Assembly (NCBI RefSeq): GCF_000003855.2
Contig: NW_003101671.1
Location: 655,817-719,816, forward strand
From: Blastomyces gilchristii SLH14081
Lineage: Eukaryota > Ascomycota > Eurotiomycetes > Onygenales > Ajellomycetaceae
DNA: 64,000 nt
Direction of reading: 5' to 3'
Of the stretch, positions 47,764-59,600 are shown one piece after another. The first letter of the stretch is position 1. Every line of letters begins with the position of its first letter. A program made the position numbers and the translations under genes. The notes below the pieces were generated by a model. That model was not told where the DNA came from, made no database searches, and worked only from the letters and a program-made list of their open reading frames with translations.

Positions 47764-50433
47764 TTACTTTCCCAAATCTCTCGACCGCCCCCTATGCAGC
47801 GAAAACCCCCCAACCCCAACCCCAATCCCCTGATTATCCCCCAACGTCCTCTTCAACCGATTCTCGTGCCGGCCATACGGCTCCTTCGCCTCCTCGCGCG
47901 CCATATCATTAATCCACTTCCCGTTCGGCGCCACGGTCTTGCCCTTCGACACCTCGCTGGCCAGATACAGCCACGACAGCGCGTTGCCGACCGTGCTCAC
48001 CTCGTCGCTGACGCTGTCCGCGGCCCAGCTGCTGAGGCGGTAGTAGAGCTCGTCGTCCGTCCAGAGGTTGTAGAGGTGGTGCGCGACGGCGTCGGAGTCG
48101 CCGACTTCGACGAGGAAGCCGTTTTTGCCGTCCTGCACTTGCAGCGGGATGCCGCCGGCGAGCGTGGCGATGACGGGCTTGCCCTTGTGCAGGGCCTCGG
48201 AGACTTTTACCTCGAAGCCCTCGCGGGTGGAGAGTTGGAGGGCCACGCGCGCTTTGGAGAGGAGGGCGTTGAGGATCTGATCCGAGGGCGGGATGTGCAT
48301 GACGCAGATGGAGGACTTGAGGTGGGCGAGGTTGTTGTCGATGTGCTCGATGACGGCGTCGTAGATTACCACGCCGTCCGGGTCGTCGACAGAGCCGTGT
48401 CCGCAGATCAGGAGCTTGGGAGGCTTCTCTTCTTTGGGCCGGTTTTCGCCGAAGAGGATGCGGAATTTTTCGTATGCATCGAGGAGGTCGAAGATACCCT
48501 TTGATGGGTCGAAGCGGGCGATTTGGACAATGTACTCGTCTTGAGTATTTTGTCAGCCATGTGTGTGTTCATAAATGCATCAAAAAGACAATGGCGGGGA
48601 AAGACATACCATCTGGATAATCAATGGTGGTCATGCCGATTTCGCGACATTTCGCGTTGAAGATACGACCGTAATAACCAATGTCAAAATCGTCCATGGT
48701 CTTATTCAATCCATCGAGCCTGCGACATCCATGAAAAGGAGCGTAAGCAAGCTGAACCATTCCAGGCACTGCAAAAAGAGTGGAGGGGAAAATAGACAAA
48801 TACCCACCAATCTGTCGACGCCGGCAAGTACCCCACCGTCTCTCGCGGCACCATATGCGGCACAAAGCTCGAGACGGGATGGCTAATAAACAAATCCGCG
48901 CACTTGATGCTATCCCAGAAATAATTCCACGCCTCTGCCTGCGGCGTCGTTGGATCCGCAATCAGGTCGCTGCGGACCTGGATGTGGCTGCGGTAGATGA
49001 CAGGCCGCATCGGCGTCACCTCTTTAATCAGGGGGATTAGACCAGGCATCTGTGGATCGTCGATGACGATGACATCCGCGCCGCCCTCGCATGGGGCGGA
49101 GAGAGGCCCGCCCTTGCCGAACCAGTATCGTTTGGCATTGCCGACGATCCAGTCTGTGAGGGCGGCTTTATTTTCCTCTGTAAGACGTTCATCGGGCTTG
49201 GAGACGCCTTGGAAGATGTTGTGATTTGTCTTTGTGATGCGGAAGACGGCCGGGCGCGGGCGGGGGACGTACCTAGAAAGAAGAAGAAAAAAAGACATTA
49301 GGGGATCCGCCACGAGATAGGCATTAACTAAAATAATAAGATTGTCTAAGCTCACCACTTGAAATCCACGCCCAACATTTCCGCAAATCTGACCAGCGCA
49401 TGCCGCATCAGCGCAACACCACCGCCCTGCGGCGTGGCGCTGAAAAACGCAACTTTGACTTTGCGCTTCTTCAAATCATCCGCATATTTCAACACAGAAT
49501 TCCACGTGCGAGAGCCAACCGTCAGCTCATAATCCGACAAATTAGCCAGGACAGCATGGAAGCCGCAGTCAACCTCCACACCTCCGCGATACCCCACCTG
49601 CAGCAGAGGCGCCTTGCTAGGCCCGAAGAAGCTGTAATATTGGTTAGCTTTTATTTTATTTTATTTTTCACGCATGTATGAAGCGAAATCGAAAAACCGA
49701 AATGATAAAAAAGAAGGGGAAAACATACGTGATGCACTTCCTCGCCACCGACTCAGCCTGCTCATCCAACGTCTTCGTATTCCAATACTCCCGATTAATC
49801 CAGCCGACGCTATGCACGCCCTTGCCGTGCAGGACCAGCGGCACGATATCCAGCTCCCCCCATAGGCGGGGACACAGATGCGGGCAGCGCTCCGCCAGCT
49901 CGTGCGGCAGAGCAATGCCGATGAACTTCTCGAGGTGCTCGCGCTCGTACTTGCGCAGCTCATGGATGACGAAGTCGGTGATGATGTCTGCGGTGGGGTG
50001 GAAGCTCTCGTCGACGGGGAAGTGGTGCTCGGAGAAGTCGAGGAAGTAGGTTGTGTCACGGATGGCGAGGGCGATGATAATGTCATTATTTTCGCTAGAG
50101 CGGACGGAGATGCCGCCGTAGATTGTCTGAAATTGTTTTTTTTTTACGAAATTAGTCACTGGGAAATGAATGGGGTATGTGTGTGTAGCATGTATATACC
50201 TCCGACGGCGGCCCCGTCCACTTCTTCTTCGCAACCCGATCCTGCAGATCCCGCTTCTGATAAACGGAGGTCCGCCGCTGGAAACGCCGGTCCTGGAACG
50301 CGGAGATGACCATGTCGACGTATGGCCTCAGATGCGGCGTGTGACGCCCCTCGCCATGCTTGTGGTTGCGGTGAGAGTTGGAATGGTGCTCTGGCAACGA
50401 GCCCTCTTCCGTAAGGTTCTTCTTCAGGAACAT
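47764..50433 (-). CDS. ccg-9: Trehalose synthase/phosphorylase, clock-controlled gene-9 family (GT4)
   Basis: Homologue of Neurospora CCG-9, a retaining glycosyltransferase-family-4 enzyme of the trehalose phosphorylase/synthase type acting on trehalose and sugar phosphates in the cytosol. Six exons on the minus strand: 50,433-50,200, 50,126-49,729, 49,631-49,356, 49,272-48,808, 48,719-48,610 and 48,539-47,764; all are in phase, giving 752 residues. Conserved blocks include GYRGGVEVDCGFHAVLANL, PQGGGVALMRHALVRF and LDGLNKTMDDFDIGYYGRIF. The GT4 EX7E motif EGFEVKVSE is at about residues 601-609, before GKPVIATLAGGIPLQV. Clock control is known in Neurospora and only inferred here. The first exon is basic and His-rich and may be less conserved. 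Confidence 0.93.
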
Positions 50434-52340
50434 GGTTGCGATGGGAAGCGGGTGGTTCCGGAATAGCTGCGATGGGGCGATGGGGGTGATTTCTGGTTAG
50501 ATTTAGACAGAATGGGGAGAGAGAAAGAGTGGTGATCTTCGTGCAACCGGTCTATATATCAAGAACGGCTGGTTTCGGGATGGATGGACTGATGGATGTG
50601 TATATATAGAGATACGACAACAACTGTTCTCCTCGCAAATCCACCCGGGTTGAGTGATGACAAGCCGTCTGAACAAGAGCAGTCTGGGAACTGATAGGAT
50701 AGAATATGCCAGGCTAGAGCACTCCAGCTGTGAAGAAAGATGCGGCGGCAGAGACGGCGGTACTTGAGACAATGGGTGAAGTTGCAGCTGAGGTTGAAAC
50801 TTTAGATGCTCCCCACTGTATAGTATTATATTACTAAGTTGGCAGCAACAATTCGGTTCAGGTATCAGGTGCCAATACTTGTATATATAAATAGCATTTC
50901 CTAACCCTAGAATTCGAAAGTTAGTTTTCTCCTCTCCTTCTCCTCTTCCCTCTCTCTTGCGACTGTACTGTACTGTACACAACAATACATAAAGGGGCGC
51001 GGGGGATGAGGGAGCAGACCTTACCACTTGTACATACAATCAACAAGCTACAAACACAATAAACCCAACCCACCCACTCGCAATATAATATCACCAATTG
51101 ACACCCCTTCCCATCCCCACGCAGGCAAAACTTTTCGCCTCCCGGGCCCCCTTAAACAAACGCTCTTCCCCCCTCCGCCCCCCTGGCTGCCCCGCCAGAT
51201 CCATGACGTCGATACTTCTGACGCAGATGGGCCCCGGAGATCCCGCGGTTCAATCTTTCAGCCGTTTGTCTCATTGTAATGTACTGTACCTAGACAATAG
51301 GTTCGACTGGTTGGGTGGTGATTGGTTGTATAGTTACGGAGTAGAGTTTACCTTCGTCATTGTTTTCCTTCGTAACTTTGCATGTTAGTTGAAGCTGGAG
51401 AGAACTGGGAGAGGGAGAGACATTTGGTGGAAGTTGATTGGTTCAGTTTTGTTAGGGTAACTACCATTGCTTATTCAGCACCAACTCACTACACTTGAAC
51501 AAGAGGGGAGGAAACGGTCTATCTCACTGCCAGCTTCTATTTGATTAGAGTTGGTTGATGCATAATAGATCTGAAGAGTTCTTCGTTCTGCAATGTACAG
51601 AGTACAGAGTATATAAATTTGTAATGTTGTACATCTCTGTATCATCATTCTTCAGAATATCTATAATACTGTTTATTTAAAGAAAGGAGGAAGAAAAACC
51701 AGAGAAGAATAAAAGAAGAGAGAATAAAAGATGAAAGATATAGACAAAAAAAATTAATTAAAAAAGAACAAAAAAAAGAATTATTATGTACAGGGGGTTT
51801 GGTGGCTATTTATCTGTGATTGTTCCGTTCAGTCTTTTGCTCTTCTTTTTTTATTGCCCAAAGCCGGCCTTGCCCTTCTTTTTTTTTCTTTTTTTTTTTT
51901 TTTTATATCTCTTGTTCATGTACTCTCCTCCTCCCCACCCATTTTTTTGTGTCAATATTTGCAATTTTGCCTTTCTTCTTCTTCCTTCCTCCAACCAACC
52001 CCATCGTTTTCAAAATCTCAAAATTTGCCCCAGGAGTACGCACACACCCCACACACGCACGCACGGATACAACCACAACGGCCAACTCCCACTCTATATA
52101 TATGGCGTGGAAAAGAAAAGACAAGAACAAAGAAAAAAAAAATAAAGGAAAAGAAAAAAAAAGGAACAAGAAAAAAACAAAAAACAAAAAGACAGATATT
52201 CCCAAACGGCCTCCTTCCCGATCCCAATCCTCTATGTAATCTGGATAGTGTTTAATATATTATTTTCTTTTGGTTCGGATGGGTGGTGGGTGGTGGGTGA
52301 ATGGATAGGTCGGACAGGTAGGCTAGGATTTTGGAAATAA
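50434..52340. other. ccg-9 upstream region and PMA1 3' region
   Basis: 1.9 kb with pyrimidine tracts, A/T homopolymers (51,660-51,905 and 52,120-52,190) and no supported gene. A TTACGGAGTA motif is at 51,334-51,343. The A/T-rich last 300 bp are probably the PMA1 3' UTR. Confidence 0.55.
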
Positions 52341-55327
52341 TTATGTGCTCTTCTCGTGCTGGGTCGAGACGCGTTGGAGTGAAACAACTGTAAAACGGAG
52401 GTGGTAACTGCGTTAGCAACAAGTCGCCCCACTTTTTTTGGGAAAAAAAAATAAAATTAAAAAAAACAAGTAGCAATAAGTGATTCTTACCGAAATCCTC
52501 CAGTGAGCGTTGCTTCTGATTCTTCTTAGGGCTCTTCCCATGCATCATATTATCGAAGCCCGTCGAGCCCTGGAGCAGATAGTACAGCCCGCCAAGGACG
52601 CAGAAGCACCCGAATGAGAAAATCCAAATACGCACCACGGCGACGATGGACGTCTGTCCGCCCACGAACCAGCCGAAGAGCGTGAAGAAAGTAGCGACTA
52701 TATCGACGACCAGGATGGCACCAGCCAGTTGCCACGATGGGATCGAGGACCAGAATGGTCCGTTCGCGCGGGTGATGAAGATGAGCCAGTTCTCCGTCAA
52801 GGAGATTTGGAGGAAGAGGACCTCGTCGCGCACACCGAAGTTTTGCACGATACCGCCGTTCTCGGAGCCGACGAGCATGGTTGTGAGGGTGATCCAGGTA
52901 CCGACGGCGAGGACGATGCCGAGAAGGACAGACATACCCCACAACTTGGGCAGGTTCCATTTGACGGGGGTCTTGGAGAAGGGTGCGTTGTCGTAGGCGA
53001 TGGCGAGCGTGGCGATGTCGGCGAAAATGGCAATGAAGACAACCAGTTCCAGATTCAGGGAGGTGTTGAGAATAGCGATCCAGAGACCCAGGAAGATTTC
53101 CAAGTGGAGGGACAGGGCAATACGATAGACAACGTAGGCGTACATGCGGTGGAAAATCTGGCGGGAGGTCTTGAGGGCGTCGATGATGGCAGAGAGACCA
53201 GGAGCAAGGAAGACAATATCAGCGGCAGAGCGGGCAGCGTCGGAGGCACCCTCAACGGCGATACCGGTGTCAGCTTTCTTGAGGGAGGGCGCATCGTTGA
53301 CACCGTCACCCGTCATGGCGACGAGGTAGCCACGTTGTTGCAGAATTTCGACGACGTTATACTTGTGCTGGGGAAAGACTTCTGCAAAACCATCAGCAGC
53401 CTCGACGAAATCGTAGACCTCAGAGCCAGGCATGGTTCCTCCGCCACCGAGACCGAGACGCTCAGCATTGTACACGTTGGTTCCGAGACCAAGCTGGCGA
53501 GAAGTTTCACGGGCAATACCGACGGCATCACCAGTCAACATCTTGATGGACAAACCGAGAGTCTTGGCCTCGTTGATAGTTTTGGCAGTGTCGTGTCGGG
53601 GAGGATCAGAGCAAGGCATGATTCCGAGAATTTCCCAGGATCCCTCACCACGCTTGCGGGCAACACCGAGAGAGCGGAAACCACGGGTAGCGAACTCAGC
53701 GACCTTGTTCTTGTAGGCGTTGTCGACTTCCTCGGGGATAGGGTGGTCTTCCTCGACAGTCTTGAGGACGAAAAGCGGAGCGCCCTTGACGCAGGTAATG
53801 CGCTCACCTTGGGGGGACATGACGACAGCGCTGACCTTCTTGGAGACGGGATCGAATGGGTGGAATTCGAGCACCTTGTATTGGGTGAGGACGGACTTGG
53901 CGCGGGGATAGAAGCGGAGAGATTTGAGGAAAGCCTTGTCAATGGCGTCAATACCCTTCTTCTTGCGGGAGGCAGCCAAGCACGCGGTCAACATGAGATC
54001 TTCTGGGTCGACGCCAGCAACGCAGTAGGGATCAGCGAGGGAGAGCTTGTTCTTGGTCAAGGTACCGGTCTTGTCAGAGCAGAGGATTTCTACACCAGCA
54101 AGGGACTCAATGGCAGACAGTTTCTGGACAATGGCCTTCTTCTTGGCCAGATAGGCGGCACCGACAGCCATGGTAGTGGTGACGACAGCTGGAAGACCGA
54201 CGGGGACACCAATGATGGTGATAGCCAGAGTGAACTCGAGGATGGTGACAATGTCGTTGGAGCGGTAGAAAGAGGAGACCCAGACAACCAAGAGGGTAAG
54301 AATGACCAAGATGAGCAAAACGGTACCGATACCGTTGAGCACTTCAGTGAAATGACCAGTCCCGGCAGCAGCAGCGTTGACAAGGGCAGCAGCACGACCG
54401 ACGAAGGTGTTGTCACCGGTAGAGGTGATGACCATAAAGGCCTCTCCGCGCTTGACGGCGGAGGAAGCGTAGCAGGTATCGCCCTTGTGCTTGTCGACGG
54501 CCAGCGACTCACCGGTGATGGCGGACTGGTCGACTTGGAGGAAAGCTTCTTCCGTGACAATGCGGCCGTCAGCGGGGATGATGGTACCCTCCTCGACCTG
54601 GAGAATATCACCAGGGACGACCTCTGGAGCTTCGATTTCAGCCAGACGGCCATTGCGGAGCACGACAGCCTTGAGAGCGAGGGTTTTCTTCAATTCGTCA
54701 ACGATAGAACCGGCCTGGAATTCCTGGATGAAACCGACACAGGCATTGAGCAAGAGAAGACCGCAGATCACACCGAAATCGACCCAGTCCTCGAGACCGG
54801 CGGCAAGAATAGCGGCGGCCTATTAATTGTTACATTAACAAAATGTCTTGTTCTTGTTTAATTCGTGGAAAAGAAAAAAAGAAAAAAAGAAAAAAAAAGA
54901 GAGAACAACTCACCTCCATGACGAACTGGATAGGCCCAACGAAATAACTTAAGAACTTCAGCACCAAGTTTTCCTTCTCCTCCTTCATCTGGTTGAGGCC
55001 GTACTTCTTGCGACGCACAAGGACCTCCGCATCCGTCAGACCCTGGCGCGTGTCGGTGTTGAGCAGCTCCTCAGGAACAGGACGGGCACCACCGGGCTCG
55101 CCGTCTTCCTCATCCTCCACGTCGATATGGCCGTCCTGGGACTCGAGCTCCTCGATGAGGGCGTCCATGTCCTCGTCTTCGTCGTCATCTTCGGGGACAG
55201 GGGGTTTCTTCTCGTTGGGGACGGGTTCCGTGGCTTTCTCGGAGAAGTCACCGGACGGGAAGTTGGTTCCCAGGTGGTTTGGCGGGATGCCATGGCCCTG
55301 GGGACCAGACGCGGTGGGATCCGACAT
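52341..55327 (-). CDS. PMA1: Plasma-membrane H+-ATPase (P-type, PMA1)
   Basis: Electrogenic proton pump of the fungal plasma membrane (P3A ATPase), which energises nutrient uptake. Three exons on the minus strand: 55,327-54,914, 54,819-52,491 and 52,387-52,341, all GT-AG and in phase, 929 residues, close to the Neurospora enzyme. The acidic N-terminus ([17 protein letters not shown]) is typical. The actuator motif TGES is present. The phosphorylated Asp is in CSDKTGTLT at about residue 387. The hinge [17 protein letters not shown] is followed by the C-terminal membrane block. The autoinhibitory tail ends [13 protein letters not shown], with the Ser-Thr pair that is phosphorylated in yeast. 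The tail's last 16 residues are coded by the final 47-nt exon. A 117-nt purine tract lies 230-350 bp upstream. Confidence 0.98.
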
Positions 55328-56448
55328 TGTTGTTTTTGTCTTTCTTTTTTTTTTTCGATTTGTTCTGCTGGTTTTTCCTTCTGATTTATTCTATAAAAGT
55401 CAGGCGCGCACGCCGATTGGGGGATAGAGACGGCGTCCTTCCTAGTTTTTTCTCCTGACTTCGAGAACCTTTGGGGTTAAGGATGAATTTAGTAGTCTTC
55501 CTCCTCTAGGAGGAGATTTGACGCGCTGGAATGGTCCTCAGAAGCCAGCGCAATGGCGGGGAGAAAAGAGGGGAGAGGGGAGAGGGGAGAGGGGAGAGGG
55601 GAGAGGGGAGAGGGGAGAGAAGAAGAGAAGAGGAAGAGGAGAAGAGGAGGAGGAGGAGGAAGAAGAAGAAGAGGCAGAGCAGAGCAGAGCAGAAGAGAGG
55701 AGAAAAGAAAAAGAGAATTGGGAGACGAGGAGCGCTGGGCGAGGATAGATATAAGAAGGCGGAAGTTGAGAGAAGAGAGCAAGAATGGGAGAATGGGAGA
55801 ATGGAAGAGAGCAGGCGAAAGAAGGCGGTTGGGTTGGATGGGATGGATGGATCGGGCGGTGGAGAGAGAGAGGAGAGAATAATAGACAGAGTGTGGGACG
55901 GAACGAATAATACGGAACGAGGAGCAGTACAGTACAGCGTAGAAGCATGTAACTTATGTATTTAAAACGAAAATGCAAAAATCACCCCAAATGACGGCTC
56001 CACAGGGTAATAATACCAATAATACCACTCCTGCCGTTATTTTCTATGAGCAATTTTCCTGCTGTCCGGTTCCGCCGTTCTGCAAAAATAGCCTCTGGCA
56101 AAACACGGCAAAAACGGGATGCTGGCCCTTACCGTACCATCCATTACCACCCACCCACCCACCAACCGTTACAAATCATCACCCTCACCACCAACCACCA
56201 ACCAGGCCATAATGTACGTGTATGGAGTAAGGTTCCAAGGTTTGCCACCATTGGCTGATGCTTCTTGCCATTGGTTAATGAAACCCTTCCAGCTTAGCTT
56301 TTAAGACAAAACCTTGAACGAAAAAATAAAAAATATGTTTTAGAAAAAAAGCAAATACGTTTGATACCAAGCCGGTCTCTCCCGCAGTACACGCCACCTT
56401 ACAATACCATACCAGCTAATACCATTCTATACCCTGTGGCAGAAAGAC
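55328..56448 (-). promoter_or_regulatory. PMA1 upstream region
   Basis: Over 1.1 kb of upstream DNA. On the gene's strand, T/C-rich sequence precedes the start codon (about 55,328-55,390), as in many strongly expressed fungal genes. The purine tract listed next, a CAGCAGAGC-like cluster and a CCACCCACCC run near 56,150 are the visible features. No gene is supported. Confidence 0.55.
55558..55674. repeat. 117-nt pure purine tract with (GGGGAGA)7
   Basis: Uninterrupted purines on the + strand. The first half has seven GGGG runs spaced by AGA, then GAA/GGA units follow. It could form a G-quadruplex on the + strand or a triplex. Relative to PMA1 it is a CT-rich element about 231-347 bp upstream of the ATG. 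Confidence 0.9.
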
Positions 56449-56529
56449 TGTTGATGATTACTACACCTACCCTAGTCACGTGCCACCCCAACCTATTTAG
56501 TGTAACTCGCGTAGATAGATCACACAACT
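56449..56529 (+). repeat. Copia LTR fragment in plus orientation
   Basis: Starts TGTTGATGATTACTACACC and continues through CACGTG (56,477-56,482) and AACTCGCGTAG, matching the outer 80 bp of the LTR at 35,000-35,105 in opposite orientation. The inner end fades into AT-rich sequence. It marks the left boundary of the small AT patch. Confidence 0.85.
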
Positions 56530-57060
56530 GAAAATAAATATTTAATAAAAATATAATAATAAATAATAAATAAATATTAATTATTATTACTGAGTAATTA
56601 TAACTTTTATAATTAATTACTTTTATTTATTATATATAAATATAAAATAAAATCTCTATATATTAATATTAATATAAAATATAAAAATATAAGCTTTATA
56701 AATAGTTATTTTAAATATTTACAGCTTAGTATAAAATATACTACTATACTAGTAATTAAAAGCATTTATAAATAATATTAAAACTGATAAAAAATGATTA
56801 TAACTTCTATCTATATAAATTATATAATTAAAACTCACTAGTTAGTTAACTCTGTTAATTAAATAAGTGATAAGAATAAAGATAAGAAAATATAAAGCTT
56901 TTCACTTAGTTAATTTTATAAGTTTGAGCTCAGCACTGATATTATTCTCAGATAAATATTATAGTCTTTAACTGTATATATCTATAATTGAAGAATAGCT
57001 TCTTTCAGCAATATTTATTGTATGTATGAATTGAATCATGATTAAATACATTCTGTACAA
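56530..57060. mobile_element. Small RIP-degraded patch with LINE 3'-end fossil
   Basis: About 530 bp of nearly pure A/T between the LTR fragment and normal DNA. At 56,944-56,997 it reads TTCTCAGATAAATATTATAG and onward to TCTATAATTGAAGAATA. This matches the last 55 bp of the LINEs (for example 10,157-10,209) with C-to-T and G-to-A changes. No tail repeat follows. Confidence 0.75.
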
Positions 57061-58433
57061 TTCAGCGCAGAGCTTTGTTCTCTGCAATGCTGCGGGGGCG
57101 CAGGGCGGCGGGCAACGCAAGCCTTTGGAAGTTGCGACGACGCATCAATAATGCATCATGCTGTCCGCCCAACAACGACATTTGTGTGCCATCTTCGCCG
57201 CCAAGGTGCGAATAATATTGTCATTTCATCCCTTGGCGGAGCGGCTTGGCGAGGGTTCTGACGCTTGGCGCTGGTGCGGAGTGGAAAAAGCGGGATTGAA
57301 GAGGACCGGGGGCTTGGCGGGGGGGAGTGGGTGGGAGAGCAATTCCTTGGCTGTTTGGTTTTTGTGTTTGTTCTTGTGTTGCGCCGGGAATTGGTATAGT
57401 ATTATTGGGTTATATTGTGCGATGGTGGGAGATGGTGAATTTTTGAGATGTGGGGTATTTGTTCAACACAGACAAGGGGGTGGGAAGGGGATATATAGAG
57501 GACGACCAACCGGCTAGCGGAGGATAGATAATGGATGGATTAGACAATCGTGTTAAGTACAAAACTCCTTGTCAGGTTAGTTACCATTTGGTACTACGGA
57601 GTATAGAAGATCCTGTTGTGGTTGACTTAAACTAACTTAAACTCCGATTAGGTTGCAAGCTATCTCTGTGGACGGGGTCGAGCCCTTGCTTGCTTGGGGG
57701 GTGATTTGCTCTGTTTTTCTGCCTGCAATATCCTTTCTGAAAATTGGTGCAACCCGTTTATCTTACTGATATCTATAATTGCCCGTAATTTATTAGCATG
57801 GAAGCGATGGATTTTTGCAAAGGGAATGGAGGGACACTGTTGGGTATGTATGTACATTGTACATTGTACAGTCAGTCCATATCTTCATTCTACTTGGCAC
57901 TGGGGACGGGGACCACCGCTAACTTATATCCACAACGGGCCCTAGACACTGCACTGGCTAAGGCTGCGGGGACCTTGCATTGGATCGCGAGATGGGGTTA
58001 CTGAGATAACTCGCTCTCTCCACAGCCAAGAAAGAGCTGGCAGCAGGATATGCCTTTTTACCTGTAAGTTATATATATATATGAGGCATTGACAGGAAAA
58101 CTCTGGCTTACTGATGCTCTCAACTCCGCGGTCTGTCTGTCTGTCGCTTCTCATTTGAATCAATAAATATCCCATCAAACAGACCAATCATGCATACTAC
58201 GCGATGGTTAGTTAGTGGCAATACTCCCCGCTGTTGCAGGCCCGGCCCAAGCCAGCCCAATCTGACTCTGACAAGTCCGCGACGCCCAGCACCGAATGTG
58301 GAGAGAGAACACCCGCTCCAAAAACCTGGGGATATTCGAGAACCAGGAATTCACCATCGGAGAAACTGCACATACTTCAGGCTTTTGAAGATAAAAAGGA
58401 TAGAAAATAATAATAGAAAAATAAACATGAGCT
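57061..58433. other. Intergenic, no supported gene
   Basis: Normal GC resumes at about 57,065. A 119-codon frame at 57,158-57,517 lacks a recognisable domain. TACGGAGTA occurs at 57,595-57,603. Presumably the far upstream region and promoter of the following gene. Confidence 0.5.
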
Positions 58434-59225
58434 ATGGTTGTCGACGCGATCAGGACCATCCTCAGGACTATCTTATTATCAGTTGTTGCATGTCTCTTCC
58501 TGCCCGTCTACCCTTGCTTCATCGTCAGCTTCGCTGCTGAGAAAGCCGCTGATGAGCGGAGGGCAGAGGGCCTCATGGAGCCCATCGTGGGCCTGGCTTC
58601 AACAAACCCAGAAGAGAGAAGAAAGCTTTCCATAACCCCCTCCATGCTTGAGGAGGGTCACTCCTCCAACGGCCGTGCGAACGGCGTCAATAACGTTCTC
58701 ACGAACAACAGCACCTCGTTCGATGCGGCGCGCAGCAAGGACAGGCCGAACAGGGTCGGGAGACTATTATCCAAACTGCCATTTGCCAAACCTCCCCGAG
58801 TTCCTTTATTATCACATTTCTTTTCATTCGCACGTTCGCCATCCCCATCGACTGGTGCCCCGCACTTCAAAACCCAACAATCGCCCTTCTTTAGGCGGCT
58901 GCCTCTCGAAATCCGCCTGGCAATATACCATCACGCCCTCTCCTGCCATCGCGTCCACCTCGTCAGAATCCCTGGGAAAGTGGCCAGTTTTGCCTGTGCG
59001 GAGGGTACCGAGAAGGGATATACATGTTTCAAGGGCCGGGGGGAGGAATATGCCTGTTTGTCTACCAACCTTCATCATCCAATGGTGGGTTATGGGCCTA
59101 TTTCCTTTGGCAATCTGCCGCAGGAGCTGGAAGCGGCCCCCGTGACGTTCGCGGACGGCGCAAAGAGAGGCATCGTTGGCGCTTTGGATTTGTTATCTGT
59201 TTGTCGGCAAGTGTATGTATGGTTT

Positions 59226-59257
<32 letters not shown>

Positions 59258-59514
59258 AACTACCTTTACTTTTGTAGTATTTATCTGTTTTATACTAACT
59301 CCGACAAAACAGCTACACCGAAGCAATCACAGTGCTGTACAAACACCTGATATTCCAAATGGACCTAATCACTCTCCTGGCCTTCTCAATCTCCATCCCC
59401 GAACCCCACCTCAAAGCAATCACAAAACTCGAAATCAGCGGGCCGCGGCTCAACTACGTAGACTCCTGCTACTACCTCCAATATCTACCCTCATTCCGCC
59501 AAATTCGCCGACCC

Positions 59515-59600
<86 letters not shown>

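Noticed and set aside
52729..54861. 710-codon open frame on the + strand opposite PMA1
   Set aside because: It is exactly antisense to the conserved ATPase exon, is rich in Asp/Glu/Gly as expected from the complement of biased codons, and shows no domain.
55531..55965. Arg/Glu-rich open frames across the purine tract
   Set aside because: They only reflect the GGA/GAG repeat, which is open in all frames. The region is the PMA1 promoter.
57158..57517. 119-codon open frame with hydrophobic centre
   Set aside because: No recognisable family, weak start context, low-complexity Gly/Trp-rich product. GC-rich DNA gives such frames by chance.
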